A DNA stretch of 64,000 nt from Chara braunii (lineage: Eukaryota > Streptophyta > Charophyceae > Charales > Characeae). The DNA is taken from positions 827,396 through 891,395 of the forward strand of contig BFEA01000150.1 of NCBI GenBank assembly GCA_003427395.1, in the 5' to 3' direction. Shown in pieces: positions 54,590 through 64,000 of the stretch; positions within the stretch are counted from its first letter, which is position 1, and each line of letters starts with the position of its first letter. The position numbers and the translations under genes were made by a program. The notes under the pieces are model-generated. The model made no database searches. It was not told the DNA's origin and saw nothing but the letters and a program-made list of their open reading frames with translations.

Positions 54590-55650
54590 TAAATAAGAAA
54601 AGAAATAAAAATAAAAATAATAATTAATATTTTTTTTTAGAAAAATTAGGAAAAATCAGAGTAGGGGGAGGGGAACCGTGGGGACTCGTCCCTCGGCCCC
54701 ACCTTACGGGCCCGCGGTCGGAACTCCCTGCAAAACCAAGGGGGATAGTCCCTCGGTTTAACTCCGTAGCGCTCCTCCGCTCCTCTGTTGCTGCGTGCCG
54801 ACCTCGATCCCAAGATCTCCAAGTTGAAAGTCCAATGCTGTAACCAATAGGGCTAAGCCCAAGTCTGGTTACAGCTGGCGTGAAATTGCATATCAATAGC
54901 ACCTGCAGGCCGCCCGGGCCTGCCAAATTGCACCAAGGCCGCTGCTTGGCTTATTACTCGAGCCCAAGCCTTGCAATGTCACGCTTTCGCTGCTTGGGGC
55001 CGGCTCTTTGCTCGACACATCGCACATGCAGCCTGCGACGCCGCGGCCAACAGGTAAGCTCCCTCACACTACCTTCTTCCTTGGAAAGGCCGCTNTTTTA
55101 CCNTCTCCAAGCCGNAAAAAAAANCGGCCTTTACTCATGTCCTCTCTGCTAAATCTCATTGGCAATTCCGACGCCGTCAACCTTTGTGCCCTGCACACCC
55201 CACGCGGTGCGGCCTGCCGGCTTTTCAGTAAGTCAATGAGAATCCCCCTCTAGTCGTGGCTTCAACGATTAACTTCTGCGCTGGCCGCGACTGCGTCAGC
55301 GTGCCCGAGGTTGCGACCTACGCAAACTTTATCCAAGTTCTAACTTTTTCCCGGCCTACACTGCCGACCGGTTCGTTCGTTCACACTAGTCAAGCATCTA
55401 ACTAACGCGCGCCCGCAAAGTGCGCGCCCACACACACACCCTCTGACTCATCCAAGCGTGCCCCCGCAACTTCCTGACTTCCAAGAGTCAGTCGTGGTCG
55501 AGCCTAAGGCACGTCACTCTCTCAAATATCATCAAGGGTGCCCCTCAAGAGAGGTGCAAAAAACACGCACAATTACCCTTGTAAGGGTAACGGTGCCGAC
55601 AGTCTTTTCGGACCCTATTAAGCGACGTCCCCGTCGCGTCGGTCAACCCA
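54590..55650 (-). repeat. Composite repeat SINE-B plus R, copy 3
   Basis: Minus-strand order is R (55620-55250, with ACCCTTGTAAGGGTA at 55576-55590 and a CGCGCGCCCGC block near 55410), then the tRNA-like head GGGCTTAGCCCTATTGG (54859-54843), then GACTATCCCCCTTGGTTTT (about 54750-54733), then an A/T-rich tail (54655-54590). The order matches copies 1 and 2. Confidence 0.72.
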
Positions 55651-57620
55651 AAAGCTATAAACAATTCAAATTACATCTGCTGATAAGGAATTTGACCAAT
55701 CCGATTAGCCGACTTGACTCCGTTCGAGGCATTCCATCAATCTACCCCCGTCACGGTGTTCCACTGCGAGGGTTTCAACCTGGGTCTCCCATGTCCTGGC
55801 CTCGGACTCTGGGGATACTTTGTTCCGTACTACAGCATAATGCCCGCTCCCAGGTAGTAGCTTGATAGTTCTCTCCCTTTGCCTTAGACATCTGCCGGTT
55901 CACCGTTGGGTGTCCTGTTTAGTCATCGTCCTGCAAGAAGGGTCATAACTTAGGACGCGGGCCCTAACCGAGACCTCTCTCAAATATGGGGCACCTATAG
56001 TCCCCAAAATGGTAGTTAGTACCATCTCAAGTACCCACTCATAATGAACGTCCAACCTGGAGTCTAACACAGGCAGCTTCTAGGTCTCCATCCTGGCCCA
56101 CCATAGTCTGGTTGATCGAGCCAGATCTACGGCCTACCGCGTTGTTATGTTAGCGGCAGTGCCCTCGTTGGTTGCGCAACGATAAGCAGTTTTATCTATC
56201 TTGGTACCCCGAAGGATCCTGACTCTTGACCTAATCGACCCCAATGACTTTCCCTCTAGCTAAACCTCTCTGGGTGGCCGACCCTTCAAGACTTAACCGT
56301 TAGTAAGTCATGGTCCCGCTGCCAGGTTGCGTCGGTCAGCGGCCCTCGCTGGGAGGTAGGTCCTACAGTTCCAGCGATGCTAAGTATAGCCCCTTAGCCT
56401 GGCCTCACAAAATATGTCCCTTAGACTGACTTCATTGTGGTCTGGCATTCTCTCTCAAAAACTTTCATCATAACCAAAGGATCACGTAGCAGCTGCCCAC
56501 GGGACTACGTGGAGGGATAGTGTCTTTCTTAATGTTCCAACAAAACACTCAATAAACCCACAAGGTCGTGCCTCCCTTGCTTCGATCAGGGCAGGTGAGG
56601 TCACACGTCTTAGCGACATCTCTCAAATGTTTTCCAGAGCTCCATCATAATTGTCTGAAATTTTCATCCATTATCCTCATAAAAGTTTTGGTCTTTCCTC
56701 GTCAGACTTGCATTCACATAAATTTTTTCATCGTTATAACATCTCATTGGAGTGTCCTCTCATAATATCACTTTTATATAAGGAAAAACCCCAATCGACC
56801 ATTGAGTTTCCTTCTCTTGTTTTTGAACCATACACAAAACACAACTTTAGTTGTGATCTTTCCATTTATCATTACTCATGCCTTTACAAATTATGACACA
56901 AGCTGTTTCTCTCAAACAGACGTGAGGTGCACTCTCTTTCCCTGTATTTATGACTTCGTCTGTTAATGTAACAGGTATGATTAAGTATAGAGGAAGATAG
57001 TGCATATCAGTGCATTTTACAACATTTACTTCGTCATAACAATCATTCATATGGGCAAGTCCACGAACTGAGAGTGAGTGTGACACACCACACAAAAAGA
57101 AAGAAGTCTGAGATTCGCATATGCACACAGAATCTGAGGCCTTGCAACAATCAAAGGCTCCCGTCCATATTGAAACGGTCAAGGTATCGTACAAAGAATT
57201 CAAGTATCACACAAAAAGTTTGGGTATCGTACCAAGTGTCACAGTATTCAACAAAGAATCAGAGTATCCGAATGAAGTATCAAAGTAAAAGTCAAAGAAA
57301 CCAGGATCTCATACCGCTCTGGACGAGAAAGAATCATAAACTCACACAAAAACACTATCTAAGAACACGCCACACCACACTAAAAAAATATGAAAATAAA
57401 AATGATGAAATCAGTCGCACACACAATACCATCCTAGATACAACTAAGTCTGAAAGTCAATATGCGAAAGTAAACATCTCAATAATGACTCAACTAACTG
57501 ATGTACATGGGCGTAATCCAATCCTCCATGTGTCCTCCTATATACAATCATCTATCAGTAGTGAGTCAGAGATGCTTTATACTTGTCAGAATCTAGACCT
57601 TTCCGGACCATATGAAAGAA
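55651..57620. other. Anonymous sequence
   Basis: No gene is supported. Around 55740-55860 the minus strand has a tRNA-T-arm-like CAGGTTGAAACCC, and at 57180-57260 there are short near-repeats containing GTATCGTACAAAG. The stretch may include 3' non-coding sequence of the minus-strand Ty3 element. Confidence 0.4.
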
Positions 57621-57622
57621 TC

Positions 57623-59989
57623 TTATCCCTGATCACTCATGTCCTCATGCAGCTGCCTATACAATTGCGCCCATATCCCATCACGAGTCTTTAGGATCAG
57701 GTTCCCATACTTATCCCTACGTACCCCAGAAGGATCCCAAGAAAACAAACCATTCGCCTCATCCTTGAGGCTTTTGGGACAGGTCTCCTGTGGGTGCTTG
57801 CCCCTTTTGCAGTAGAAACATCTTTCAAACTTCTTCTGCTCCATCTTGTCCGCTCCTTGGGAGGGCACAAATGAGGGGACTGCTGTAGCCTCGCTCGTGA
57901 CCTCCTGTTGTGGATGCTCTGGAGGAATGGGGCATGCTGCTCTGTCATCTGTCTGCGCCACCTGCTCACTTACTCGCTCCTCTGCCCCGGATCCAGTGGC
58001 CCAACATCCCAGCGCCTCCTCCAGACCTGCAACCAGAGGCATATCCTGAGGTGGTGGGGTTTTATGAGAAACCTCCAGATCCTCCCCTACCTCAGCCTCA
58101 ACCCTCGCCTGTCCCACACTCTCCTGAGCCTCCTGCTGCCCCACAGTTTCTCTCTGAATCATAGGTGGTGTAGCCTCATCCATGTTGACCTCTGTTGGTG
58201 GCCTCACCCCTGGCCTCACTGGTCCTTGCTCATGTGCCAAGACGGTGGGCATCCTCCACTCAAACTCTCCTGCCTCTAAGTCCCTTCCTGCTAGTGTCTC
58301 TTGTGGCTCCAACATCTTCTTATCCAGCAGAGGGATTTCCTCACCCCTTTGCTCGTTTGCCCTCTCTTCCACCTTCTGACTCTTCAAGGCCTCCTCTGCA
58401 GGCTGCTTCCTGATTTCAAACCCCTGGACCTCGGTCCAGTCCACCACTGCAGTAGGCGCCTGTTGTGCACATTTGGCCTCAAGATCCTCTATCCTCTTCT
58501 CCCACTTGGCTTCCTTTGCGTGAAAGATATTCTGTTGTACCTGCAAGTAGGTCCTCAGGGTGTCGTTGACTTTGTTGAGGGTCTGGTTGACCTGCCTGAT
58601 GGCCACGTTGCCTGCCCAGGCCTTCTCCATCTCAGTCTTCATGGCTTTCATCTCCTTGTCCTGCCTCTCCAACTCCTTCTTGAGATCACCAATTTCTTTC
58701 TGCCAGTCCATTCTCTGCTCATGAGACGCTCGCGCCACCCTTGTCAACCTCTTCTCCATCTTTTCATCAGAAGTCTTGGCCACCGCAAAGCCCTCCTTCA
58801 TAAGGTCATTCAGGCTAAGCAAGTCTGTAGAGACCAGCTTAACCCCCATCTCTTGATGCTGCTCCCTGGGCCTCCCTGCTGCCTCCAACAACTTATCAAA
58901 GTTGTCCCAAGCCTCCGTGAAAAGAGGAGTCTCATCGTCGTGAGTGGGTGAGTCATTCCTCTTTCTGTCTTCTAGTATCACAGGCTGCTCTCCCTGCTCA
59001 ACCTTCTCGTGCAGCTCCGCAATGTTCTTGAGTCTGATTTGGACTCTGATCTCTCTCTCTATTGCCGCTCTCTCCTTTCTGTCTTGTTCTTTCTCCCTTG
59101 CAACCTGTTCCTCACTCTGCTCCTGTCCATGTGGCTCTTGAGGTAGTTCTGGCCCTTTGTCTGCCATAGGGCAGTCCTGAGCAGGCTGAGGGGGCGCATC
59201 TGATCCACTTGATGGTCCTCCCCTCTGGGTCCTTTCTGCACCCTGCCTCTCTGTCTGCTGTGTCCAGTCAGCATGTTGTTCCTCTCTTCCTTGAACGCTC
59301 TCAGCATGCTGCTCCTCTCCTCTCTCCTGCCCGTGGGGCATGTGCTCTCTCCACTGTCCATCCCTCTGAGTGCCTGAGGTCATGCCCAGCTCAAAAGTCC
59401 TCCTCTCTGTGACCTCTGGCTCCTTCCTATTTTTCTCCATACTCCTTCTCTCCTCTGCCAGGCGTGTGGGAGTATAGTAGCTCCTCAGTAACCGTTTGCA
59501 ATCTCCCCAATGCAACGCTCTTTCCACAATGCTCTTGACGAACATTCTGATAGGCCTCCTCACGAACTGGAGGAACCCTCTCACTCTGGTCTCAGGTGCA
59601 ATGTTCTGCTCGTCCGCAAACCGGTCATAAGCCCACAAAAACTCATCCAGGTTTGTTCCATCGAACCGGATTGGCACTCCATCTCTCCCCACAGACGATG
59701 GATGTATCCCTTTCATCTTCCTTTCGAACTCATGTCAGGTCGCTGACTCTCGTACATATCTGGCAATGGCCTCAGCCCACTCGCCCTCTCCTCGTACCTC
59801 TCTCAGCATCCTGGCTTCATCCCATCTGAACTTGTTGGCATGCTTCTCGAACTCGACCAAAAACAACTCCACGTTCTCTCCTCTGAAGATGGGTGGTCTG
59901 TCCTCTCTCCTGGTTTATCCCTGCATTCTCTGTCTGGTTGCCCCCTGAGGGGGTTCCACTGGCCCTGCCCCTCCCTTCCCTCTAGGCAT
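57623..59989 (-). pseudogene. gag: Ty3-type gag
   Basis: Gag forms the particle that packages the element's RNA. The ATG at 59989 (MPRGKGGAGP) opens the gag frame. RGENVELFLVEFEKHANKF and WAEAIARYVRES (about 59900-59760) belong to the retrotransposon-gag capsid fold. Two in-frame stops (about 59913 and 59738) separate this from a clean 697-codon stretch starting at 59716, with LDEFLWAYDRFADEQ and LRSYYTPTRLAEERRSME. A Glu/Gln/Arg-rich and coiled-coil region follows (about 59400-58450), then one zinc knuckle CFYCKRGKHPQETC (CX2CX4HX4C, about 57820-57780), near the stop at 57623. No protease follows. At about 790 codons it is long for a Ty3 gag. It lies downstream of, not upstream of, the pol genes. 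Confidence 0.82.
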
Positions 59990-60012
59990 GGCTTCGCCAA
60001 ATGGTGTCAAGC

Positions 60013-60259
60013 CTGCACAACAAGGAAGAGACAAGTCAAAGCACACAGAGTGTAAGCAGGTTCGGCACACAGTGAGAGACAGACACATCCCCCCCCATCT
60101 AACCTAGATGCCTATAGAGGCATACACATACATACGTACTATCATAACCCATCATATCATTCTAATGAACGTCCATACAATCTTTCTGTACTGATACCCC
60201 CATCAGAAAAACATACTTAACAAGATAAAGGGACTCTAGCTTGTGAGGTCCAGACTCAC
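60013..60259 (-). other. Possible spliceosomal intron between pol and gag
   Basis: On the minus strand the integrase C-terminal reading KKFVARDE is followed at once by a consensus donor GAG|GTGAGT (60260/60259). The segment ends with a pyrimidine-rich tract and TTGTGCAG (60013) 23 bases before the gag ATG. The length would be 247 nt. Splicing would bring in a stop two codons on (GCT TGA), so it would end pol cleanly before gag. The sites could be chance; RNA evidence is needed. Confidence 0.4.
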
Positions 60260-60940
60260 CTCGTCTCGAGCGACAAACTTCTTCAACCTCGAGCCTGACA
60301 CCCATTCCTTCCAAGCGGTCCCATTCAGCTCCTCAATTTGGTATGCGCCATGTTCTCCACACCTGGCGACCCTGTATGGTCACAACCATCTCTTATCCAA
60401 TTTCCTTGATCACTGCTTCTCCAGGGACGAGTCGTACAACAACACAGCGTCTCCCACCTTAAGAGGTTCCTTCCTTACTCGTGCCAACTGGTCCCACCTG
60501 AACTTGTCCTTGGTTCGACTGTCAGCCACCCTACTTGCCACTTCCTGTACCTTATCTTCTATGGCTCCAATTTGATGTGCCCTTAGATCAAGCAAGTCCT
60601 CAAAAGGCAAGGTTGTGTCGAGGTCTTGTCGTCTCCAAGTCTTTAGGAAACTTTTTATATGGAACGTCGCATGTCTGCCATACCATAATGTAGCTGGCGC
60701 GTAGTTGGTACTCCTTCTGACAGTGATATTCTCCACGAAGAAAGCAACCCTCAGGAAAGCTGGCCACTGATTAGGTCTGTCATCTGTCAATTTTGCGAGA
60801 AGATTTGTAATGGTATTGTGCCCTCTTTCTACTGGTGCGTTAGCCTGAGGGTGCGCCGCAGTCGTATACTCGGCGATCACACCATACCCTTTCAATAACG
60901 CTTTCACTTCGGCACAGGTGAATTCGGACCCTCTGTCCAT
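60260..60940 (-). pseudogene. Ty3-type integrase catalytic core and C-terminus
   Basis: The reading MDRGSEFT (second catalytic Asp) and HPQANAPVERGHNT (catalytic Glu) belong to the rve integrase core; the first Asp (VHLDLLAM) lies just upstream near 61110. The frame continues through RWDQLARVRKEPLKVGDAV to 60410. Beyond the TGA there it remains in frame through RKLDKRWL, a second TGA, and PYRVARCGEHGAYQIEELNG, ending KKFVARDE at 60260. The last part is the C-terminal beta-barrel with the KLDxRWxGPYxV pattern, broken by two point stops. There is no chromodomain. Confidence 0.85.
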
Positions 60941-61081
60941 TACGAATCTTGAGGCGAAAGGATAACGAAGCTAGTATTCTTCGATGCATCTAGCTAGTAC
61001 CTCTCGAGTCTTCGTGCGAATAACCTTACCATCAACGAACCCTGAGAGATTGTCTCGTGCATCGAAGATATAGTTGAACCC

Positions 61082-62350
61082 TCATATTCCCAGAGGCATC
61101 GCTAGTAGATCCAGATGAACGACCGCTCCGACCTCACGTATATATCTAGGGTTAAGCGGTTCCCTAGGTCTTAGCGAAGACCGCTCCTGGCATGGTATGC
61201 AAGATTTACAATATTTGTCGATCATGTGTCCCATGCCATCCCAATAATATAGTTCGTGAATCTTTAAGTATGTTGCATCTGTGCTCCTATGGCCACCAAC
61301 CGTTCCATCATGAAGGGCGTCCATAACGTCAATCTGTCGATTTATTCCGCAGACTACCCTTCTGGGATTCTTTCCTTTACTTCTCATGAATAGATGGTCG
61401 TCTCTCACTAGGAAATTCGGTCGCATCTTAAGGACTCTTTTGCTAGCATCTCTTTCTCTTGTTTCACATGACAGGAGCATTCCCAATTCCAGATATGCTC
61501 CGTCGTACTCCTCTGCACGAAAGGTCTCTTTTATCTCACCTTCTTCAAAATCACCGTCCTCTCCTTCATGGATCACGTTCTCCTCTCTATCTTGCCTCTC
61601 TCCTTCAATCCTAGCAACCTCTTCTTGAAACAACGAGTTTGCCAACAGGTACATTCCACCTACCAATCGTTCATGTTTTTCTACCTGCTGGGGTCCGGTC
61701 TCCAATGTGAGCAAGTCTTCCCGCAGCTGGTGCTTATCTGCCAAGGCCAACTCCATCATCCACTCCACTCCTGGCGTTCCCCAAGAATCTTCCTCAACAT
61801 AAGGTTTGAGGACTATATCAGGCCACCGCACATGACCTAGAGGTGCGAGCCATATAGGTCGTCTAGGAGTAACATAGTTACCTATAGCCAATGACCAGGA
61901 GTTAATGTGGAGTTTAACATCCTCTTCCTTGTCCAGGAAACCGTCGACTGGCGGAGTATCCTCAATCACCCCTTTGTTGCTCTTGTCCCAGTCGACGCGA
62001 CTCAACTCATCTGCCCTATTCTTGTTCCCAGGAATACGCTCCAATTCGAAGTCAAACATCCAGATGTACGTCAACCACCTGGCAATGGTTGGATCTGAAG
62101 GAGCGAAGTTCCTAAGGGAACCAGCTAGAGCAGTTGGGTCCACCCTCAACGTAAATCTGCTACCAAAGAGGTAGTTTCTGAATATCCTCAAGCAGTGAAG
62201 AACTGCCAAGGTCTCGCGCTTAAACTGAGAGTAATTCCTGTCAGTTGTGTTAAGTGTTCGACTCTCAAACCTTAGCGGTCGCTCTTCTCCATTGAGGTCT
62301 CGTTGGATCAGCACCTCTCCTAGTGCAGTCGGTCCTGCGTCAGTTTTCAA
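61082..62350 (-). pseudogene. Ty3-type RNase H and integrase zinc-binding domain
   Basis: The RNase H begins MKTDAGPTALGEVLIQ (the DASxxAxGxVL block), with FESRTLNTTDRNYSQFKRET, LRIFRNYLFGSRFTLRVD and KNRADELSRVDW. A long linker follows, then the HHCC zinc-binding domain of integrase: HDGTVGGHRSTD and CKSCIPCQE (about 61300-61180). The open frame of 422 codons ends at 61082 with a TGA. The same frame goes on (GFNYIFDARDNLSGFVDGK) to the catalytic core. Confidence 0.88.
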
Positions 62351-63264
62351 CTTTTCACAATAAAGGGTCTGGTCATTACAGCCGCATGGTCTGGTACCCC
62401 CAGTACTAGACCCCCTTCCTCAAATTCTTTCTTCAGACCCTCTATTACTGACTCCTGCTTGTCTTCCCATTACCAATCCTGACCTTGGCGCACAAGCTTT
62501 CGCAACTGCTCTGTCTTTGCCGCAAACCCTTTGATGAACACTCTCCAAAACCCACATGTTCCCAGGAAGCTCCTTACCTCTGTAATTGTCTCGAATGGTG
62601 TTGGTCATTCGAGAATCTTGTTCGTTTTCTTAGTGTCTGGCCGACGACCCCTCTCGTCGCACACAAACCCTAAGATCGTTGCTCCACGCATACAATGCAT
62701 GGACTTTGTTCCGCTTGCAGTGAGGTTATGCTCCTTTAGCAAGTCTAGGACTTTACAAAGATCTTGCACATGATCCCAGACAAATCGCCTAATCTCAGGC
62801 ATCACCTCTTGCTCATCCTTCTCTTTTGGCCCTTTCACAGTCAGATCATCGATGTAAGGTTGTGTAATGTGAGGACTTACTGGTTGCATTGCCCTCACCA
62901 TGTGTCTCTGGACCATGGCAACCGCGTTCGTCCACCCTTGCGGTGCGACATTCATGTGAATCAGCCCTCGAGGGGTATGCATCGCAGTCATTGGTCTGTC
63001 CGAAGGGTAAACAGGAAACTGGTCATAACCAGAATACAAGTCTATGAGAGATATTATGGATCTTTCTGTGCATGCCTCTGAAAGTGCATCAGCGTTAGGG
63101 AGACCCCCTGGATCTCTCACTGTTACAGCATTCAATTGCTGCAAATCCTGTACCCATCTCAGTGTCCCATTTGGTTTGACAAAGCAAAACCAAGGGGATG
63201 CATATGGTCCACTCGAGTAGTCTGAGACATGAGTGCAGATCTTCCCGTCAAGATAATTTACCAC
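62351..63264 (-). pseudogene. Ty3-type reverse transcriptase
   Basis: It copies the element RNA into DNA. Blocks in order: SSGPYASPWFCFVKPNGTLR, VQDLQQLNAVTVRD, SLIDLYSGYDQFPVYP (first Asp), TPRGLIHMNVAPQGWTNA, and the active site PYIDDLTVKG (about 62850), then GFVCDERG and, after a TGA near 62604, the thumb/connection block SFLGTCGFWRVFIKGFA. The 219-codon open stretch is 62605-63264; upstream codons (EPWNLRG/ARYPNPADGEKV) continue in frame past a stop near 63310. Ty3 order RT-RNase H-integrase is kept. Confidence 0.88.
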
Positions 63265-63309
63265 CTTTTCTCCGTCAGCCGGATTCGGGTATCGCGCACC
63301 TCGCAGATT

Positions 63310-64000
63310 TCATGGTTCGTGTGGCACGGTATGTATCCGAATCATCGGAATCTTGTCAACATCCAGGCGGCCACATTCGTCATCATTGAAGGCATAGGCA
63401 GTATGCCTTCCTCTCATGGTCTCTACCATCAACTGCCTCTCCTGCGCTGTAAGGAAATCTGGTTCCCCTATTATCAGTGCCTCTTCAGTTTCTTGATCGA
63501 TACGACATGGTTCATTCTCCGCATTTTCCCGCATCTGTCGTATCAACTCTCGTTCCCACTCGTAATAAACTTCTTGTTCCTCGGTCACGAGCACAGGAAC
63601 AGGGCGGCATTTTTTATCTACTCTTTTGTACCGCCTTTGTGACCCTTGTTTGCGTCCATCCCTAAAAAAGGCGGAGTTGTACTCAGGGGTTGGGCTCCTG
63701 CCGATCCTCCTATCTTTCTGGGCGTTCGATATACCAACTCCACTTCTCCTTCACCCATCTGTTCCATCACCTTTTCTCTCAAGGCCTCTACGGCCTCCGG
63801 GTCCGCCATCCCATAGGTTGACACAATGTCCATAGCATCGCCTATATTGGTCAGGCTAAGAGTCAGTGCTTCCGGGGTTCCTTTCTTTTTCAAACTCATC
63901 TCCCCCTAGCCTCTTCCTTTCTTCTTCCGATTCCTCAATCGTGAAAGAACCAGGATTGGGCTTATTCCTTATACTTCGTGGTCCCGTATTTCTACATGTA
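63310..64000 (-). pseudogene. Ty3-type pol, region upstream of the reverse transcriptase (truncated by the window)
   Basis: Two acidic reading frames (63899-63618 and 63594-63310) and a third at 63999-63860 (NPGSFTIEESEEERKRLGG) appear to be parts of one frame with shifts near 63860 and 63600. The segment RHTAYAFNDDECGRLDVDKI with the following PMIRIHTVPHEPW just before the reverse transcriptase is the usual entry into the Ty3 RT. A protease active site (DTG/DSG) is not visible inside the window. Confidence 0.65.

Noticed and set aside
55740-55860. tRNA-like B box (CAGGTTGAAACCC) on the minus strand
   Set aside because: No matching A box at the right distance and no cloverleaf could be drawn.
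57908-58951. Leu/Pro/Ser-rich plus-strand frames of up to 216 codons
   Set aside because: They are antisense to the long gag frame, and their composition mirrors its Glu/Gln-rich coiled coil.

Overview
This is a eukaryotic window made almost entirely of retroelements. I recognise no host protein-coding gene, no bacterial features and no CRISPR array. The density of decayed elements, a mitochondrial-type group II intron fragment that seems to lead into rps3, a Penelope-like element with its GIY-YIG domain upstream of the reverse transcriptase, plant-type LINEs and a chromodomain Ty3 element together suggest a streptophyte alga or early plant. A charophyte such as Chara is my best guess. This is inference; no search was run.

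Layout. 1-1290: a GA-rich tandem repeat and a tRNA-derived SINE. 1914-9124: LINE-1, a decayed non-LTR retrotransposon with ORF1, endonuclease, reverse transcriptase, zinc-knuckle tail and poly-A. 9770-17950: a long non-coding composite repeat (AT-rich LTR-like block, a 200-bp junction block, a CAACAA-rich block, U6/tRNA-like pieces, then SINE-B plus repeat R) carrying a mitochondrial insertion at about 15.2-15.7 kb. 18112-25021: LINE-2, related to LINE-1. 25022-29030: anonymous sequence with a second SINE-A, a long GA microsatellite and a hammerhead-like motif. 29040-42930: another composite repeat in the opposite orientation, interrupted by a complete Penelope-like element (31216-38207) with a truncated copy in front of it and a 16-bp target-site duplication. 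43030-48567: a third composite repeat. 48600-50738: the 3' half of a chromodomain Ty3 element. 50739-55650: the non-coding modules again, including a tandem tRNA-U6 chimera. 57623-64000 (minus strand): a Ty3-type element in which gag lies downstream of pol, separated by a possible intron.

The parts that best repay attention are (a) arrays of hairpins inside the AT-rich LTR-like repeats, whose stems vary in a compensatory way around a constant loop; (b) tRNA-U6 snRNA chimeric repeats; (c) the Penelope-like element with an N-terminal GIY-YIG domain, whose long frame is broken by point stops but not by indels over about 3.9 kb; (d) the pol-then-gag order of the minus-strand Ty3 element. All coding regions carry stops or frameshifts, so the window looks like a graveyard of elements rather than an active locus. 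Repeat boundaries were found by eye and are approximate.
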